Below are positions 34,900 to 47,150 of a DNA stretch of 64,000 nt, one piece after another. A program made the translations under genes and the position numbers. Each line of letters begins with the position of its first letter. Position 1 is the stretch's first letter. Below the pieces are notes generated by a model, which worked only from the letters and a program-made list of their open reading frames with translations, ran no database searches and was not told where the DNA came from. The DNA is taken from positions 175,760 through 239,759 of the forward strand of contig SZWC01001571.1 of assembly GCA_023375785.1 (NCBI GenBank), written 5' to 3'. Source of the DNA: Penium margaritaceum. Its lineage: Eukaryota; Streptophyta; Zygnematophyceae; Desmidiales; Peniaceae.

Positions 34900-36684
34900 A
34901 GAGGGGTACTGAGGAGGGTAGATGGGAGAGGCCCAAGATGGAGGAGAGTAAGCCTCTAAAGAGGGCCGGTAGAAGACGGGGCTTCTATATCCTAGGGACC
35001 ATCCCCAGGGTTAAGGTGATGGAGATGACTCCATGGTGGTGTTGTGGGTTGCAGCAGGTGTAGAGGAGGGTGCAGGGAGGTTGGAAGACGCAGCCGATGT
35101 GGAGGCACAGGAAGCACCACCACCATCACAGATAGAGCGATCCCAGTGCGCACGCATGGCGGATGCAAGTCCGGTAACATCAAGTGAAACAAGGCACTTT
35201 GGGGTAGCATGGCAAGTGAAACCATAGTACCAGCACATGTCAGAGCTGGTGGAGGATGAAGAGGGCTTGGAGCTTTCAGTTTCACAGCTTCTACCACACC
35301 CATCCTATCCAACGCCGCATTAGGCACCACCCTTGCCTTTATTCTTGCCACGACCCCCAGCCTTCCACCCTTGTGAGACGCGAGGGAGGTAGCAGTTTTG
35401 GTGGATGTGGAGGAGGACGAGGCAGAGGTAGAGGTGGATAAAGAAGGGAGTGTAGTAGTTGCTGTTGCAACTAAGACATAATGGATGCGCTTGTTCTATA
35501 GTGAGCTCCACCAGTCGGTAACATGTTGTGAGGTAAACTCCCACAATGTACCAATGCCTAGTGGTGCATCCTTAGGTACAAGGCGCTCACATTTGGAAGC
35601 TTTCACCTCTCCGGAGATTTCTAAAAGCTCAAGGACAATGTCGTTGACGATGGAGAGAAAAACAAAAAGCTGTCCAGGCACTGCCTTGCCTAGGTCGTGC
35701 AATATGCACAAATTGTCTGTCAAGTAGGAGTCGGCAGTCTCATCAGCACGCATGGAAAGCGTGTTGAACTGAACAATGAGTAAGCTCTATGCTACATGCC
35801 CGGTCACTGTCGTGCGACACTTAATTAGTGTGTATTTCCCAACTGGGTCAGAAGACGTGCGACGAACAGTGTCGACATCGTACGACCCGATATTGTCAGT
35901 GAGATCGTTGGGCCAAGCATGAATGAGAGCACGCACAACGTGGGTAGACTAAGATTTGACAGGCACAAAGGTTGGATTAGCTGGAGATTGGGCTTGAAGA
36001 AGTATTTCCACAGCTTCTCGCCCTGTATCAAACCACTGAAGCAAACCTTCCAAGAGTAGAAGGTGAGATTAGAGGTAAAGTGAGGTGGAGTGGAGTCAAA
36101 TTCAGGCTTGAACTACGCTCGCAATGCTAGTGCTTTGGCAGCGACTGCACCGGCAGCGGCTGCGATTGCAAGAGGGTCAAAAGAGGTAGAGCTAGCAGAG
36201 GCAAATGCGGAAGCGAGTGAGGAGAAAATAGTAGCAATTCTAGCAGCAGCAGAGGTAAAGGGAGTAGCACACATTGTGAGCTAGAGGATGTCAAGAACCA
36301 AGTCAGCAATGTCATTTGTAAAGGTTTCTTGATCAGCTTGCCCAGCACATATCTTTTCCTCTGAAGTTCTCTAAGCAATGGAAGCAGTTAGTAAGGCAGT
36401 GCACTCTTGCTACAGCTCAGCTTGCAGCATAGCGTATTGGTCGTCGTCAACTGGCCGATGCCGGGGATGCTACTTTGCCAAAACAAAGACACAGTTTATC
36501 TTGTCCCATTGGGCATGGGATAAGTATGGTAGGCATGGTCGAGGCCCTGCTGCAAGTAAACGGACTTGGACGCACAAACTCGCCAACGCAGAAGCAATGT
36601 AGAGGGAGCAGGGGAAAGTGAGGGTGCCAAGCACACCGGGCTAGACAGCGGAGTGAGAACAGAAGAGGAAGGGTTTTTGCTCCC
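34900..36684 (-). pseudogene. B gag region, left part
   Basis: Contains a zinc-knuckle-like CWYYGFTCHATPKC (about 35190-35240) and the phrases SLTISGRTMSTLFVARLL and QLFVFLSIVNDIVLELL, which recall copia gag. C interrupts it at 36690. Confidence 0.65.
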
Positions 36685-36689
36685 ACAAC

Positions 36690-37426
36690 TGTTGAAAATT
36701 GGGTCATCCCGCTCAATTTCAGGTCCACAACAGCAAGTTCCAGGAATCTACCAGATGTCTGCTTTGTTCATCGGTCCCACTTAACCATTGAAAAGAGCAA
36801 GTGACAAAACTTCTAAGACCCAAGTTTGAGGGTGATCCAACGGTCGGATTACGATACATGAAGTTTTGAAGTTTTCGGGGTCATCGACTGCCAATGTCTG
36901 GATCATCATGGGTGACGGCTCCATACCTTAGCTCGAGAGAAGAAAAAGACAAGAGGTCCAGGGTCTAGACCTGATGGGACAAGTATCCCAAAATGACCTT
37001 GATCTTAGGATTGCCTCATCATAGTGTGCTGACAAGGATAAAGGTACCTCTCCTTACTTTTGCGGTTATGTGAGATCCGGGTGTGATAGCCATGGACACA
37101 TGGCAATTCTCAATGGGATTGTGGGTTATGTCACCACTAGGAGTGTGCCATGAGAGTATATGCTAGCTCTCTAGGTCGAGTGTGATTGGTCAGCCTGATT
37201 GTTTGGCTGATTTTGTCTCTTGTGTGTGATTGTGGAGTCTAGTGTGTGAGCCTTAGCCTCCATGGCTAAGTGGTGTGGCTTGTGAGAGGGCTCACTTGCC
37301 CAAGCTCTAGCTCTATATGTACTCCATCAATTCTAGTGATCCAACAACCATTCTTCAGCACAACTGATTTCCTTTCAGTCCCACATGCTCGCTACTCCAA
37401 GGCTACCTTTCTCCTCCAGATGTAAC
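36690..37426 (+). repeat. C 5' LTR
   Basis: Starts TGTTGAAAAT and ends TGTAACA; partner of 42215-42910. Confidence 0.93.
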
Positions 37427-37429
37427 ACT

Positions 37430-37443
37430 TGGTAGCAAAGCCA
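37430..37443 (+). promoter_or_regulatory. C primer binding site
   Basis: TGGTAGCAAAGCCA matches the initiator-Met site at 12 of 14 positions, three bases after the LTR. Confidence 0.85.
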
Positions 37444-37889
37444 CATTCTGCCAATTTTAGCCAACGCAGGCCGTGACTTTAGGAGTGACAGGTTAGGGTC
37501 AAACCTTCATCAAATTTAAAAATCAACCAGTGCATCGTAAAGCTCGCAAGACTATCAACTTGTAAAGATCAGAACTCTGTCGTTTCTTTCTAAAATTTAA
37601 AAAGTAAGTTTAAAAAGTACCAAAGTAGAAAATGAGAATTAAAGTGTCTTTCCTAAGCTTTCCATTGGAGCAAAACTATGTGCATTCAATTTGTACGTTT
37701 AGGAGAAATGCTGGTTACACTTGGCTGGTCTGAGCTGGAACTGGAGCAACAGCACACTCTATGCTCAAAAGGGCATACCTTTGAAATCCCTGTTGATGAC
37801 CCTGTTTTATGGGTCCATCTGAAAGGTTTTGAGGTGAAATTTCAGTTGGTGGGCTTGGTTTTTCCAAATTCCGGTTCTGCTGGCCTCTA

Positions 37890-38920
37890 CTTTTGATATT
37901 CTGTCAGACCATTTTTTGGCAGAAGCAATTGCAGAAGCAGGAGCACCGTCGCCACTCAAGGGCAGTGTTGAGCATCACCAAGGCTCAAAATGGCAGCAAC
38001 AGGCATCGTGACTACAGACCAGCCTTTGGAGAGGCTGGAGGACGTGCAAAATCCACGTTTTGGAAGATCTGTACCTGCTTCCATTTCGAGGAGAGGGGCT
38101 TGTGGGAGGTGGTGAGCGGCGACGAGTTGGCTCTGGTTCCACAGGCAAAAGGCATCATTGCAGTGCAGGTGATGGCGGGAAAGACGCCGCAGAAAGGTGC
38201 TGCAGATGCAAGATCATCTACAACGGTTGTAGCGGCCTATAAGGAGTGGAAGAAGAAGGACAGGCAGCCTTGTAGGCTACTTAGCAAAACCATCTCTAAC
38301 TCGCATCTTTAGTACGTGAGTGACAAGGCTACAAAGGAGGGATGGGACGCGTTATGCGAGAAGTATGAGAGCACGGATCCTGCATTCCTCATCCTTTTGG
38401 AGGAGAAGATGATGGTATTGAAAGTGTAGGTTGGTGAAGGGATGGAGGCATACCTAAACAAGGCAAAGGATCTGGCAAAGCAGCTGAAAGAGGCCAAAAA
38501 CCCTATGGAACAGACGCTCTTCATCCTCCTCTTGCTAAGGGGACTCCCAACAAGCTACGACACTGTGCGAGAGACGTTGGAGTGCTAGCCAACTCTCGAC
38601 CTCGACTCGATCTGTACATACTTGGTGCAGGTAGGACTGAGTTGTAATGCAGCAACGCGCAACGGCGGCCATAGCAGTGAAGCAGCTTTTGTGGCCATGG
38701 GCTCACGCAGCCAACAGCAGCAGCATTCTGGGCAGCAAAGAGGTAAGAAGAAACGTAATTTCCAATACTTCCAGAAAGACGGGCACTACAAGAAAGAGTA
38801 TTTCAAGTTCAATAGAAACCAAAAGGAACAGCAGTCATTGTAACAACTATAAAAGCAATAGTCTCCACAGTAGCAGTAGCACTAGTCATCGTAGCGTCAG
38901 TAGCAGCAGCACCAAAACCA
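37890..38920 (+). pseudogene. C gag region
   Basis: Readings include AAYKEWKKKDRQ, ALCEKYESTDPAFLILLEEKMMVLKV, YLNKAKDLAKQL and LLLRGLPTSYDTVRETL, the UBN2-type gag of copia elements. A basic C-terminal part has NFQYFQKDGHYKKEYFK, a zinc-knuckle relic. Broken. Confidence 0.85.
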
Positions 38921-38939
38921 GTCTAGTGTCCGCCATTTT

Positions 38940-39440
38940 TGCAACATGAACGTGGCCAATGAGGTGCGCGACCGTCTCTTCATGATGAAAGCTGACATGT
39001 TGCAGGTGGAGAAGGCGGATCTGGCATGGTACGAGGACTCGAGATGCACCACGAGACTGACGCATCAGAAGGAGTGGTTTATGCAACTGCTCTCCATTCC
39101 CCCCCGACCTATTGCTTTGGGTGATGATTGTATGGTACATGCTAAGGGGATTGGGATTCTGGAGATGTGGTTGGAGACTCCGCGTGGTATTGAAGTGCGA
39201 GTGTTTCATGGCGTGTTGTATGTACTGAATGCTGCATTTAACATCCTCATAGTTTCCTCTGTAACCAACACAGGACTGCGCACCATATTCAATGATGACT
39301 ATGAATACATCCTCGACAAGGACACAAGAGAGGAGATGGCCAGGTCGGTGAAGGAAGGTGATATGTACTACCTGCTAGGGGCAACCAAGATCCAGCGTGA
39401 GCAAAGTCTTGCAACATTGGTGTAGGCAACAGATGGCGAG
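38940..39440 (+). pseudogene. C protease and pre-integrase region
   Basis: Readings WYEDSRCTTRLTHQKEWF, IALGDDCMVHAKGIG and FHGVLYVLNAAFNIL match the copia protease (DSGASxH...) and its C-terminal half (VLYVPxLxxNLLS). Broken. Confidence 0.85.
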
Positions 39441-40160
39441 ATCTGGCATGCGCGCTATGGCCACATCGGCATGCACGCCTTGTATCAACTTCAAGTAAAG
39501 TAGATGGTGCATGAATTACCTACCATCACCAACTTTGAGTAACAATTATGCATCCATTATCTGGAGGGGAAGTAACATCGCGAGGCGTTCTCCGTAGCAA
39601 GGGAGCGTGCAAAGGAGGTGCTAGAGCTGGTCCACACGGACTTGTGTGGTCCAATGTAGACCCAAAGGTCTGGAGGCTATACGCATTTCCTAACCTTCAT
39701 TGATGATTTCAGCCGTTACACTGCTATGTACTTCCTTACTTACAAGGACTAATGCTTTGACAGGTTCAAGGAGTTCAATGCAATGGTGGAGAACCAAACT
39801 GGCAAGAAAATCAAGGCGTTGTGTAACGACCGCAGTGGAGAGTACCTGAGCAAGGAGTTCCATGACTACCTTGCAGCACAACATACCGCACCATACTCGT
39901 TGCAGCAAAACGGTACAGCAGAACATGCCAAATGCACCATTGTTGAGTTGGCGTGCTCCTTGCTGCATGCGACTCGGCTCACCTACAACTTCTGGGCCGA
40001 GGTAGTGAGCATTACAGTGTGCATCAAGAACCGCAGACCAACCAAGGCATTGGAGCAGACGACGTTGTACGATGTGTGGTTTGGTGAGAGGCTGAGTGTG
40101 GGCAACCTCCATGTGAATGGCAGCTTGGCGCACATGCACATGCCCAGGAAGAAACTATAA
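39430..40160 (+). pseudogene. C integrase region
   Basis: WHARYGHIGMHALYQL (H-H zinc site), ELVHTDLCGPM, IDDFSRYTAMYF, CNDRSGEYLSKEF and YSLQQNGTAEHAKCTIVE mark the DDE integrase core of copia. Broken. Confidence 0.93.
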
Positions 40161-40759
40161 AAGTGGGACGCGAAGAGTGTACATACGCTATTGATTGGAT
40201 ATGACATGGCAAGCAACGCCTATTGCCTCTATGAGAGGGATAGTAGCAACGTCATCATCTCTAGGGACATCGTCTTCAATAAGAGCAACGTCATCGGCAC
40301 CAACATTGTTTATGAAGAGGCAGCAAAACGAGCAGAGCCAGTAGATGACAGAGCAGTCGGAGCAAAAATCCTTGGTACTCTAGTCTCTTTTGATCCTTCC
40401 TCTACTATGACAATGGGAGAACCAGTCTACTCTCCAATGTCTGATGTAACAGATACAACAACCTCATTGGTAGAAGCAGAGGAAGGAAATCTAGCACCAA
40501 AAGTAGCAATTGTTGTGCTAGCAACACCGCGCCAGACGCCTGCTAACGCTCAAGCATGAGGTACCCTCTCAGGGTGTGCTACAAGCCTGGTGAGCGCGGC
40601 CATTTCTGGATGCTGCAAGAGCCAGAATAGATGAATGTCTCAGTTGGAGCAGACTCAGATGAGCCAACTTCCTAGAAGGAGGCCATGGTTGCACCAGATG
40701 CAATAGATTGGATGCAAGCCATGTAGCAAGAGATACAATCGCAGCTCTATGACATCACA

Positions 40760-41420
40760 TGGGAGCTAACTGAGCGTCCACCTAGACGCAAGGTGATCAA
40801 GTGCAAATGGGTGTTCAAGAAGAAGTACTGAGCAAATGGAAACTTAAATAGCACAAGAAGAGGCTGGTCGCAAAGGGCTACTTACAACAGGAGGGCATCG
40901 ATTACACCAAAACCTTTGCCCCCGTTGCAAAGTTTGCCTCTGTGCGTACACTCTTTTGTTATGCAGCAATTGAGGACTTCGAGATCCACCACATGGATGT
41001 CAAGAGAGCATTCTTCAACGCTGGCTTGGAGGAAGGGATCTTCATGGAGCAGTCCAAGGGATTCGTCATGGATGGCTAAAAAAAACCTGGTTTATAAGCT
41101 ACATAAGTTGTTGTACGGCCTCAAGCAAGTGTTGTGTGCTTAGAACCAGAAGTTGGATGCAGCGCTTCAGTGCATGGGGTTTGAGTGCAGCAAATGTGAC
41201 TGTAGTGTCTACCACTGGCAACATGAGTATGAGTTCCTCATCATCATTGTCTATGTGGATGACATGCTCCTCCTTTCAAACAACATGTGTACATCACAAG
41301 AGTTCAAGGAGGCCATACAAGAGATTTTCCAAATGTCTAATCTTGGAGAGGCATAATACTTCCTTGGCATCCAGATCACTCCTGGCCGCAAAGCATCTAC
41401 AGCAGAGCCGCTATAACAAG
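40760..41420 (+). pseudogene. C reverse transcriptase region
   Basis: Readings [44 protein letters not shown] and IIIVYVDDMLLLSN (catalytic YVDD) in order. Broken. Confidence 0.93.
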
Positions 41421-41489
41421 AATGTGTTATTGCGGTTTGGCATGCCAAAGGCAAAGTCCATCGGCATGCCAATTGAGACACGATAGTAC

Positions 41490-42190
41490 CTCATGAGCTT
41501 AAGTGGAGAGAAAAATGCAACTGAGCGGCAGAATTACCAGAGCGCCGTTGGTAGTCTCATGTACCTGATGGTGACAGCCAGGCCAGACCTTGAATGGGCC
41601 GTGAGCATTGTGAGCCAGTACATGGCCAACCCCGGACCTGAGCACCAAAAGGCGGTGACGCAAATCTTCCGCTACCTTGCTGGAACCATCCACTTTAGCA
41701 TCACCTACAATGGCACCAACAACGACATCATCGGCTACACAGACGCAGATTGGGCTTCAAACTCTGAGGACCACAAGTCCATCTCTAGACATGTGTTTCT
41801 CATGCATGGGGGTGCCATACGCTAGTCCAGCAAGCAACAGGTAGGTGTGGCGACCTCAAGCACGGTAGCCGTGTCCGTGTCTCCCAACTTTGGAGCAAAG
41901 GACACAGTTTGGTTGTAGCGTCTTATGGCAGAGATGAGTGGGAGTGTGGCAGTTCTTGTTCCTCTGTGCGTCAACAACCAGAGCGCAATTGTACTCGCCA
42001 AGAATCTCGAGCACCATGCAAGCACCAAGCACATTGACATCGCCTATCACTTCATCAGGCACATGGTGCAAGAGGGTGCTATGAAGCTGGATTTCACTCC
42101 AACCAACAAGCAGGTCGCTGATTTCAGCACCAAGCTAGTGACACATAAGAATCGGCAGTTCTACATGAAGGCATGTGGACTCAGCCCAAT
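41490..42190 (+). pseudogene. C RNase H region
   Basis: GSLMYLMVTARPDLEWAVSI, GYTDADWASNSEDHKS, CVNNQSAIVLAKN, TKHIDIAYHFIRHM and VADFSTKLV match the copia RNase H. Broken. Confidence 0.92.
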
Positions 42191-42214
42191 CTGACTACGG
42201 CAAAAGTGAGAGAC

Positions 42215-42910
42215 TATTGGAAATCGGGCCATCCGCCTCATTTTCACGTCCACAAGAGCAAGTTCCATGAATACACCAGGTGCATGCTCCGATCATTAAT
42301 CCGGCTTAATCATTGGAAAATCAGGTGACAAAATGTCTACAGCCCAAGCTTCAGGCCGATCAAGCAGTCGGATTGAGAGATATGAATTTATAAGATTCTA
42401 CGGTTATCGACCGTCAGTGTATGGGTCATCATGGGTGACGACTCCATGCCTTGGCATGAGGAACGAAAAAGGCAAGAGGTCCATGATCAAGACCTGATGG
42501 GGAAAATATCCAAAAATTTCCTTCACCTTAGGATTGCCTTGTCCTGGTTTGCTGATTAGGATGAAGGTACGGTTCCTTACTTGTTAGATGAGGTGAGATC
42601 CTTGTGTTCTAGCCATGGACATAGCCAGTGCGATTTTCCATGGGATAGTGGGTTATGTGACCACTAGGAGTGTGCCATGAGGGTGTTTCCTAGCTCTCTA
42701 TGTCGTGTGTGATTGGTCAGCCTAATATGTGAGCCTTAACCTCCATGGCTAAGTGGCGTACCTTGTGAGAGGGCTGACTTGCCCAAGCTCTAGCTCTATA
42801 TGTGCTCCAACACTTTCAGTGACACAATAACCATTCTTTTGCACCAATGATGCCCTTTCAGTCCCGCATGCTCGCTGCTCCAAGGCTACCTCTCTCCTCC
42901 AGATCCAACA
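42215..42910 (+). repeat. C 3' LTR
   Basis: Partner of 36690-37426, after the purine-rich AAAAGTGAGAGAC; ends AGATCCAACA. Confidence 0.92.
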
Positions 42911-42915
42911 ACAAC

Positions 42916-44318
42916 TACAACGGTGGAGATGACGAGGCAAGCTACACCTGTCAGTGCGGCGGCAATGAGGGTGGAGATGGCCAAAGCTGTTCAGAAAAGC
43001 AACTCAATGTGATAAGTCAATGATGAAGATTAATAAAAAGAAGAAAATTTAGTGGAGCAGTGGATGGAGATCACACTTGTGAGTGTACTTGTAACCGCTG
43101 CTACTCCTAAAGCTACCGTGTCAGCTGGGTGACGACGTTGACAGTAGTTGCTATTCAGGGGGTCATGATCAGTCGAGTTGTACTGTACGTCTCAATGATC
43201 CTACAAGCAATGGTGCTGGTAGGTTTACATATAGCACGTGTTGAGACAGCAAAGTGGAGGAAACAACAGAAATAGAAACAAGCATAGCTTGTAGGGCAGA
43301 AAGGATGTCGGATGGAGTTAATGCTACTGACTCTACAGTAGATGTAGCTAGAGAAGTTGCAAGATGAGAAGCAGGGCCTCTAGGAAAAACTGCAACAGCT
43401 GATGGTATTGCTCCAAGAGGGACAGCACGTCGACACTAATGAAAAGTCCTATGGGCAACAGGTGGACTTACTAGGGATGGAAGAGGTTGGTGATCCAGCG
43501 GTGGCCCCGTAGCTGGCGCGTCCTGCACTGTCTATCAGTCGTCGATGGCAGATTGGCAGTTAGCTGCATACACCACGGCGCCCTCCCACTCTTTGTGATC
43601 AGTAGGGTCGTAGCCCTCATTCGGATGATACCCATGGCTGCTATGGTGAATGCACCAACCACACCTCATGCTCCGCCCTCTCCTCGCATTACACAGTCTC
43701 GTTGTCGAGGCAATCGCGCCCCCGTGCAGCCATGAGTGAGATTGGGACTGGTTGGACCTTGGACGGAGAGACCAACCTGCAAAGGTATCGGCTGCCTTGT
43801 GGCGCAACTGCCCAGTAGAGTGGTAAAAGATGGAGGGTGTGTTGTTGCTGCTGTTCCTACTGCTTGTGTTGCTGCTGCTATTGAAGGTGCTGCACCGGAG
43901 GATTGCTGACAGACTGGGAAATACTACCAAGAGTGGCAGTCCAAGGTGGTGGCCAATACCGCAGAGACGGCAACATTTGCCTGCGGTCGACCCCCTCCCC
44001 CAGGGGATAGTGGACCAGGTGCAGTCATGCCATGCGAGATAGAGCAGCTGTTGGTAGCCGCTGGGTGCGGCTGCCAGCAATGTTTGGCTACACCAAGGTA
44101 CCACCGCAAGCGATGTCGTGACTAGCATGATAGCACCATGCTGCCGCCGCCACAAATGTGACGGTGACGATGATGCTGACCACTTGAGTGTGGACAGAGA
44201 ACGGTGCAGGTGTGAATGCGTGCCCTCGCCGGTGGTAAGAGTGTTGTGACGATCATGACATGGATGTAACCCAATGAAAGTAGGCTCACGGCCTATGGGC
44301 GGAAGGGCGGGTCCTTCC
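42916..44318 (-). pseudogene. B gag region, right part, and 5' leader
   Basis: Lies between the C insertion and B's primer site. The minus-strand frame at about 43540-44150 is Ser/Asn/Arg-rich. No domain is clear, and the assignment to B rests on position. Confidence 0.55.
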
Positions 44319-44319
44319 T

Positions 44320-44331
44320 GCTCTGATATCA
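44320..44331 (-). promoter_or_regulatory. B primer binding site
   Basis: The minus-strand TGATATCAGAGC matches the initiator-Met site at 11 of 12 positions at the inner end of the 5' LTR. Confidence 0.88.
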
Positions 44332-44977
44332 GTAGTTAGCTTAAGTTGCTAAGATGAGCAAGCAAGCAAGCAAGTGAGAGGAACGAGGCGACGCCATGGA
44401 TCAGGGCAAGCTCCCTTCCACGTAGAAATGCACGCGAGAAGAACAAGTGAGCGAGTAACCAATGAGCGCAGTGCTAAGTGCCAGTTGACCGGTCTATCCA
44501 TGCGAGGCTCTTGACGTGGGGCCCGGACGCCACCCAAGGATCCAGCCCAACCCTAGAACGAACGAGCTCCAGGTGGTTTCTCACGCGCCAGTATAAACCG
44601 AATGCGTGGTCCCGAGGGATTAGTAGCCGGACAACACTAGCCTAAAATATGCATGAGAAAGAAACTGAAACAACATCGACCACGAGCGTATGTGGATGCA
44701 TGCATCCCTGCGAATGTGTGCCACATGCTTGGATGTAAGAGTACAGAGCATGTCAGCTTTTAATCACTGCAGGCAAGCTCCCCATAAATCCAATGTTGGT
44801 GTTGTCACCACGAATCGTGCAGTCGGTTGTGGAGCCACGACTTGTGTGCTCCATGAAGTTTCACACTGTTGCACTCAAGATTTTTAATCCATGTCAATCA
44901 CCTATAATGACGGTGCGCGAGCGTGTGTGTGAGTAAAGTTAGGAGGTCACTTCCGTGTGTTACACCTATAACCAACA
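44331..44977 (-). repeat. B 5' LTR (right)
   Basis: Partner of 30579-31184; starts TGTTGGTTATAGG on the minus strand. Confidence 0.9.
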
Positions 44978-45055
44978 ACGGGAACTGACGAAACACCAAC
45001 AATCCCCATCCCCTTGGCTGAGCACTCTCGTCCTCTAACTCCATCGCCATAGCAG

Positions 45056-45565
45056 TGTTGGTTTATGGCATGTGGTGACCTCTAGCCTTGTTGCACACTC
45101 CACTCCCACTGATGCATGCAACTGAGCAAGAAGACTTCCTTCAAGAAACGCCTCCATTGCTGTTGGTGATCAGTAGACCCAACGTGCAGCAGCCCGTGTC
45201 ATCGGCACAATCGTGTGCCGTGTTCAACATTTGTTGTGACAATGGTAGTCGGGTTCAGCCTGGGTCTTGCTCTTGCTGGTCGTGACTTGAGATATTAGAA
45301 AGTGAAATCACCTTGGGGGGGCTTGTCAACTCCTAGCGCGGTGGGGAAGGGCCGTGAGCAAGATCGAGCTCGTTGCTCGCTCGCTCGTCGGCTCCCACCC
45401 CGTCACCTAACCACATGGTGCCGTGTGAATTGGTGACTTGACTTCTAGGTTTTTCCTAACACAATCTGCGTCGTTCATGGCCGTTTTCCTTTGTCCATGA
45501 CAGTTCCTTTGTCCATGATAGTTGCAGTCCACAGTCCTTGCCCGTAGGCTCCTTGTTGTTGCCTA
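45056..45565 (+). repeat. D 5' LTR
   Basis: Starts TGTTGGTTTATGG; carries a 7-base G run at about 45315 that is greatly longer in the 3' copy. Confidence 0.92.
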
Positions 45566-45566
45566 C

Positions 45567-45578
45567 TCTTATCAGAGC
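45567..45578 (+). promoter_or_regulatory. D primer binding site
   Basis: TCTTATCAGAGC, 10 of 12 matches to the initiator-Met site. Confidence 0.75.
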
Positions 45579-45579
45579 G

Positions 45580-47150
45580 GTGTGGGGGAAGCAAAGCTAT
45601 CGCAGACAATGGCGACGCATCTAGCTGTCGTCCCCTCCTAGGGACCGTTGTTGGCATCCCCGTCATGGCCGCCACTCTCGCCGCCGCTTCCGCCTTCTAA
45701 GCTACTCTCTTGCGACTTCCTCCTTTCCTTGCAGCCTTCCATGTAGGCCTAGGCTGCATCAGTTCTCATGGGGCAGCTGTTTTTGCCTCCTACGGCTCCA
45801 CACAGTCCCGCCACCATCCTTTGACGGCGGCGGACCAACCCCTGCCTTGCTGTAGCCCTCTGCTCTGTTGCGAACCTCTACCCAGCCGAATTTGGGCTTC
45901 TAGCCCGGGCTTGGCTTACAACTGCTTCTCACATCCCGCAGCATCCGTGCTCTCATTGTCCCGCCACAAATTTGGCGGCGAGATGGCTGCATTCTCTGTC
46001 ACGCTCGACCCTGCTTGGCAGCAACAGCGCCGTACCCTGGCAGCAACAGACTTAGATGCAACCGTCGGTGGCTCGGCCGTACCTCCCCACCCACAACTGC
46101 TTCTCTAAGCACATCGTAGAGGCTTCGGTAGCAGCAGCTAAGCAACGCAGCTGCTCTCGTCGTCTGCTCCTGCCACCTTGGTAGCGGCATCGGTCATGTT
46201 GGCGCGACACAGGGCCTTCCACTCTGTCCCCGTCGAGGCCGCCCGTGAGGAGGGGTGTGTGGCACTCCGTGAGCGACGTCGGCCTTGTACCAGAGGCGGG
46301 AGTCTCATGCTTGACTCCTCCACCTTTCCCCAAAAGACTCCTGTACGCCCTCCGTCCCCTCACACCTATTGTGGATTCTTGGAGGGTGCTGACTTTGCTA
46401 CTTATGATCTACCACGGCCGACCTCCACGCCGCCCTCCATCGTGACGCTATCTACCTCGACAACGTGCTCACTCATGCTGCGTCCATGGTCATAAACGCA
46501 GCCGCGGCAACATCAGCAACCATTGCAGCGGCGGCCTGTGCAGCACGTGCCCCAGCGTCTACGTCAGCTGGACGTGCCACCGAATCCTACACCAAGGCTG
46601 CCCTGGTGCGTGGACCTGTTGCAGCAGCTACTGCTAACATTGGCACCCAGGTTTCGGCTACTGCAGCAGTTGTTGCCTCCGCCACCTCCTCTGCTGCATT
46701 CGCCATTGCAGCCGCTGCAGCATCTGTTCGCAACTCCACATTCGCAGCAGACACATCCGCATCATCCTCGTCATCCGTGTCTGTCAGTCTAGTGACTGCA
46801 ACTACCTCAATCTGTGTTTTTTTCATCTCTCTGGGCACAACCACTTTGACTGGAGCCCTCACCTTCCTTGTCTCAGTCGCGTCCGCAGTGTCCATTCTCT
46901 CCAACACTGAAGCTGCAGCTATTCCACCCCTTCTTGCATTCCTACGCTCTCCTCCCTCCTCTTGAGTGTGCACCTTGCATGCATTGCATCTCTTGCTCCT
47001 TTTGCTCCTTCTATTTTGGGTTGCATTGGGGCTGGGAATCGTCTTGGAGCAGTGCCTACGCCTGCGTAAGGCACCTCTTAGTTTTTCCACGCCCACTGGG
47101 GCGGGGAAAACTCTGCCAAAATAATTTGGCGGAGCCCCTTCTTTGTCACC
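45580..47150 (+). other. D 5' leader, long and Ala/Ser-codon-rich
   Basis: About 1.57 kb between primer site and gag start. GCA/GCT-rich in 46460-46980, giving open Ala/Thr/Ser-rich frames on the plus strand and a 260-codon antisense frame (46587-47369). None is recognisable as a protein. Confidence 0.6.
47111..47134 (+). other. D leader stem-loop before gag
   Basis: A 10-bp stem (one G-U wobble) CTCTGCCAAA / TTTGGCGGAG around ATAA, 17 bases before the likely gag ATG at 47152. The flanks TTTTTCCACG.CCACTGGG and GGGGAAA are shared with element E at 55575-55604. Confidence 0.75.

Larger units (their letters stand above)
36690..42910 (+). mobile_element. C: Ty1/copia element nested in B, broken but full length
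   Basis: LTRs of 737 and 696 bp, a primer site, gag, protease, integrase, RT, RNase H and purine tract all present in copia order, flanked by a perfect 5-bp target duplication. It has perhaps ten to fifteen breaks. LTRs are about 80-85% alike by eye, so the insertion is old although younger than B. Confidence 0.95.
36685..42915. repeat. Target-site duplication pair ACAAC around C
   Basis: ACAAC at 36685-36689 and 42911-42915 exactly flanks element C, proving insertion of C into B. Confidence 0.95.
30579..44977 (-). mobile_element. B: Ty1/copia element, split by nested element C
   Basis: Related LTRs at 30579-31184 and 44331-44977 (about 606 and 647 bp) enclose, on the minus strand, gag, integrase, RT and RNase H. 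Element C (36690-42910) sits inside gag. Without C, B would be about 8.2 kb. Broken in many places; LTRs look roughly 80-85% alike by eye, so it is old. No clear target duplication is left. Confidence 0.9.
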
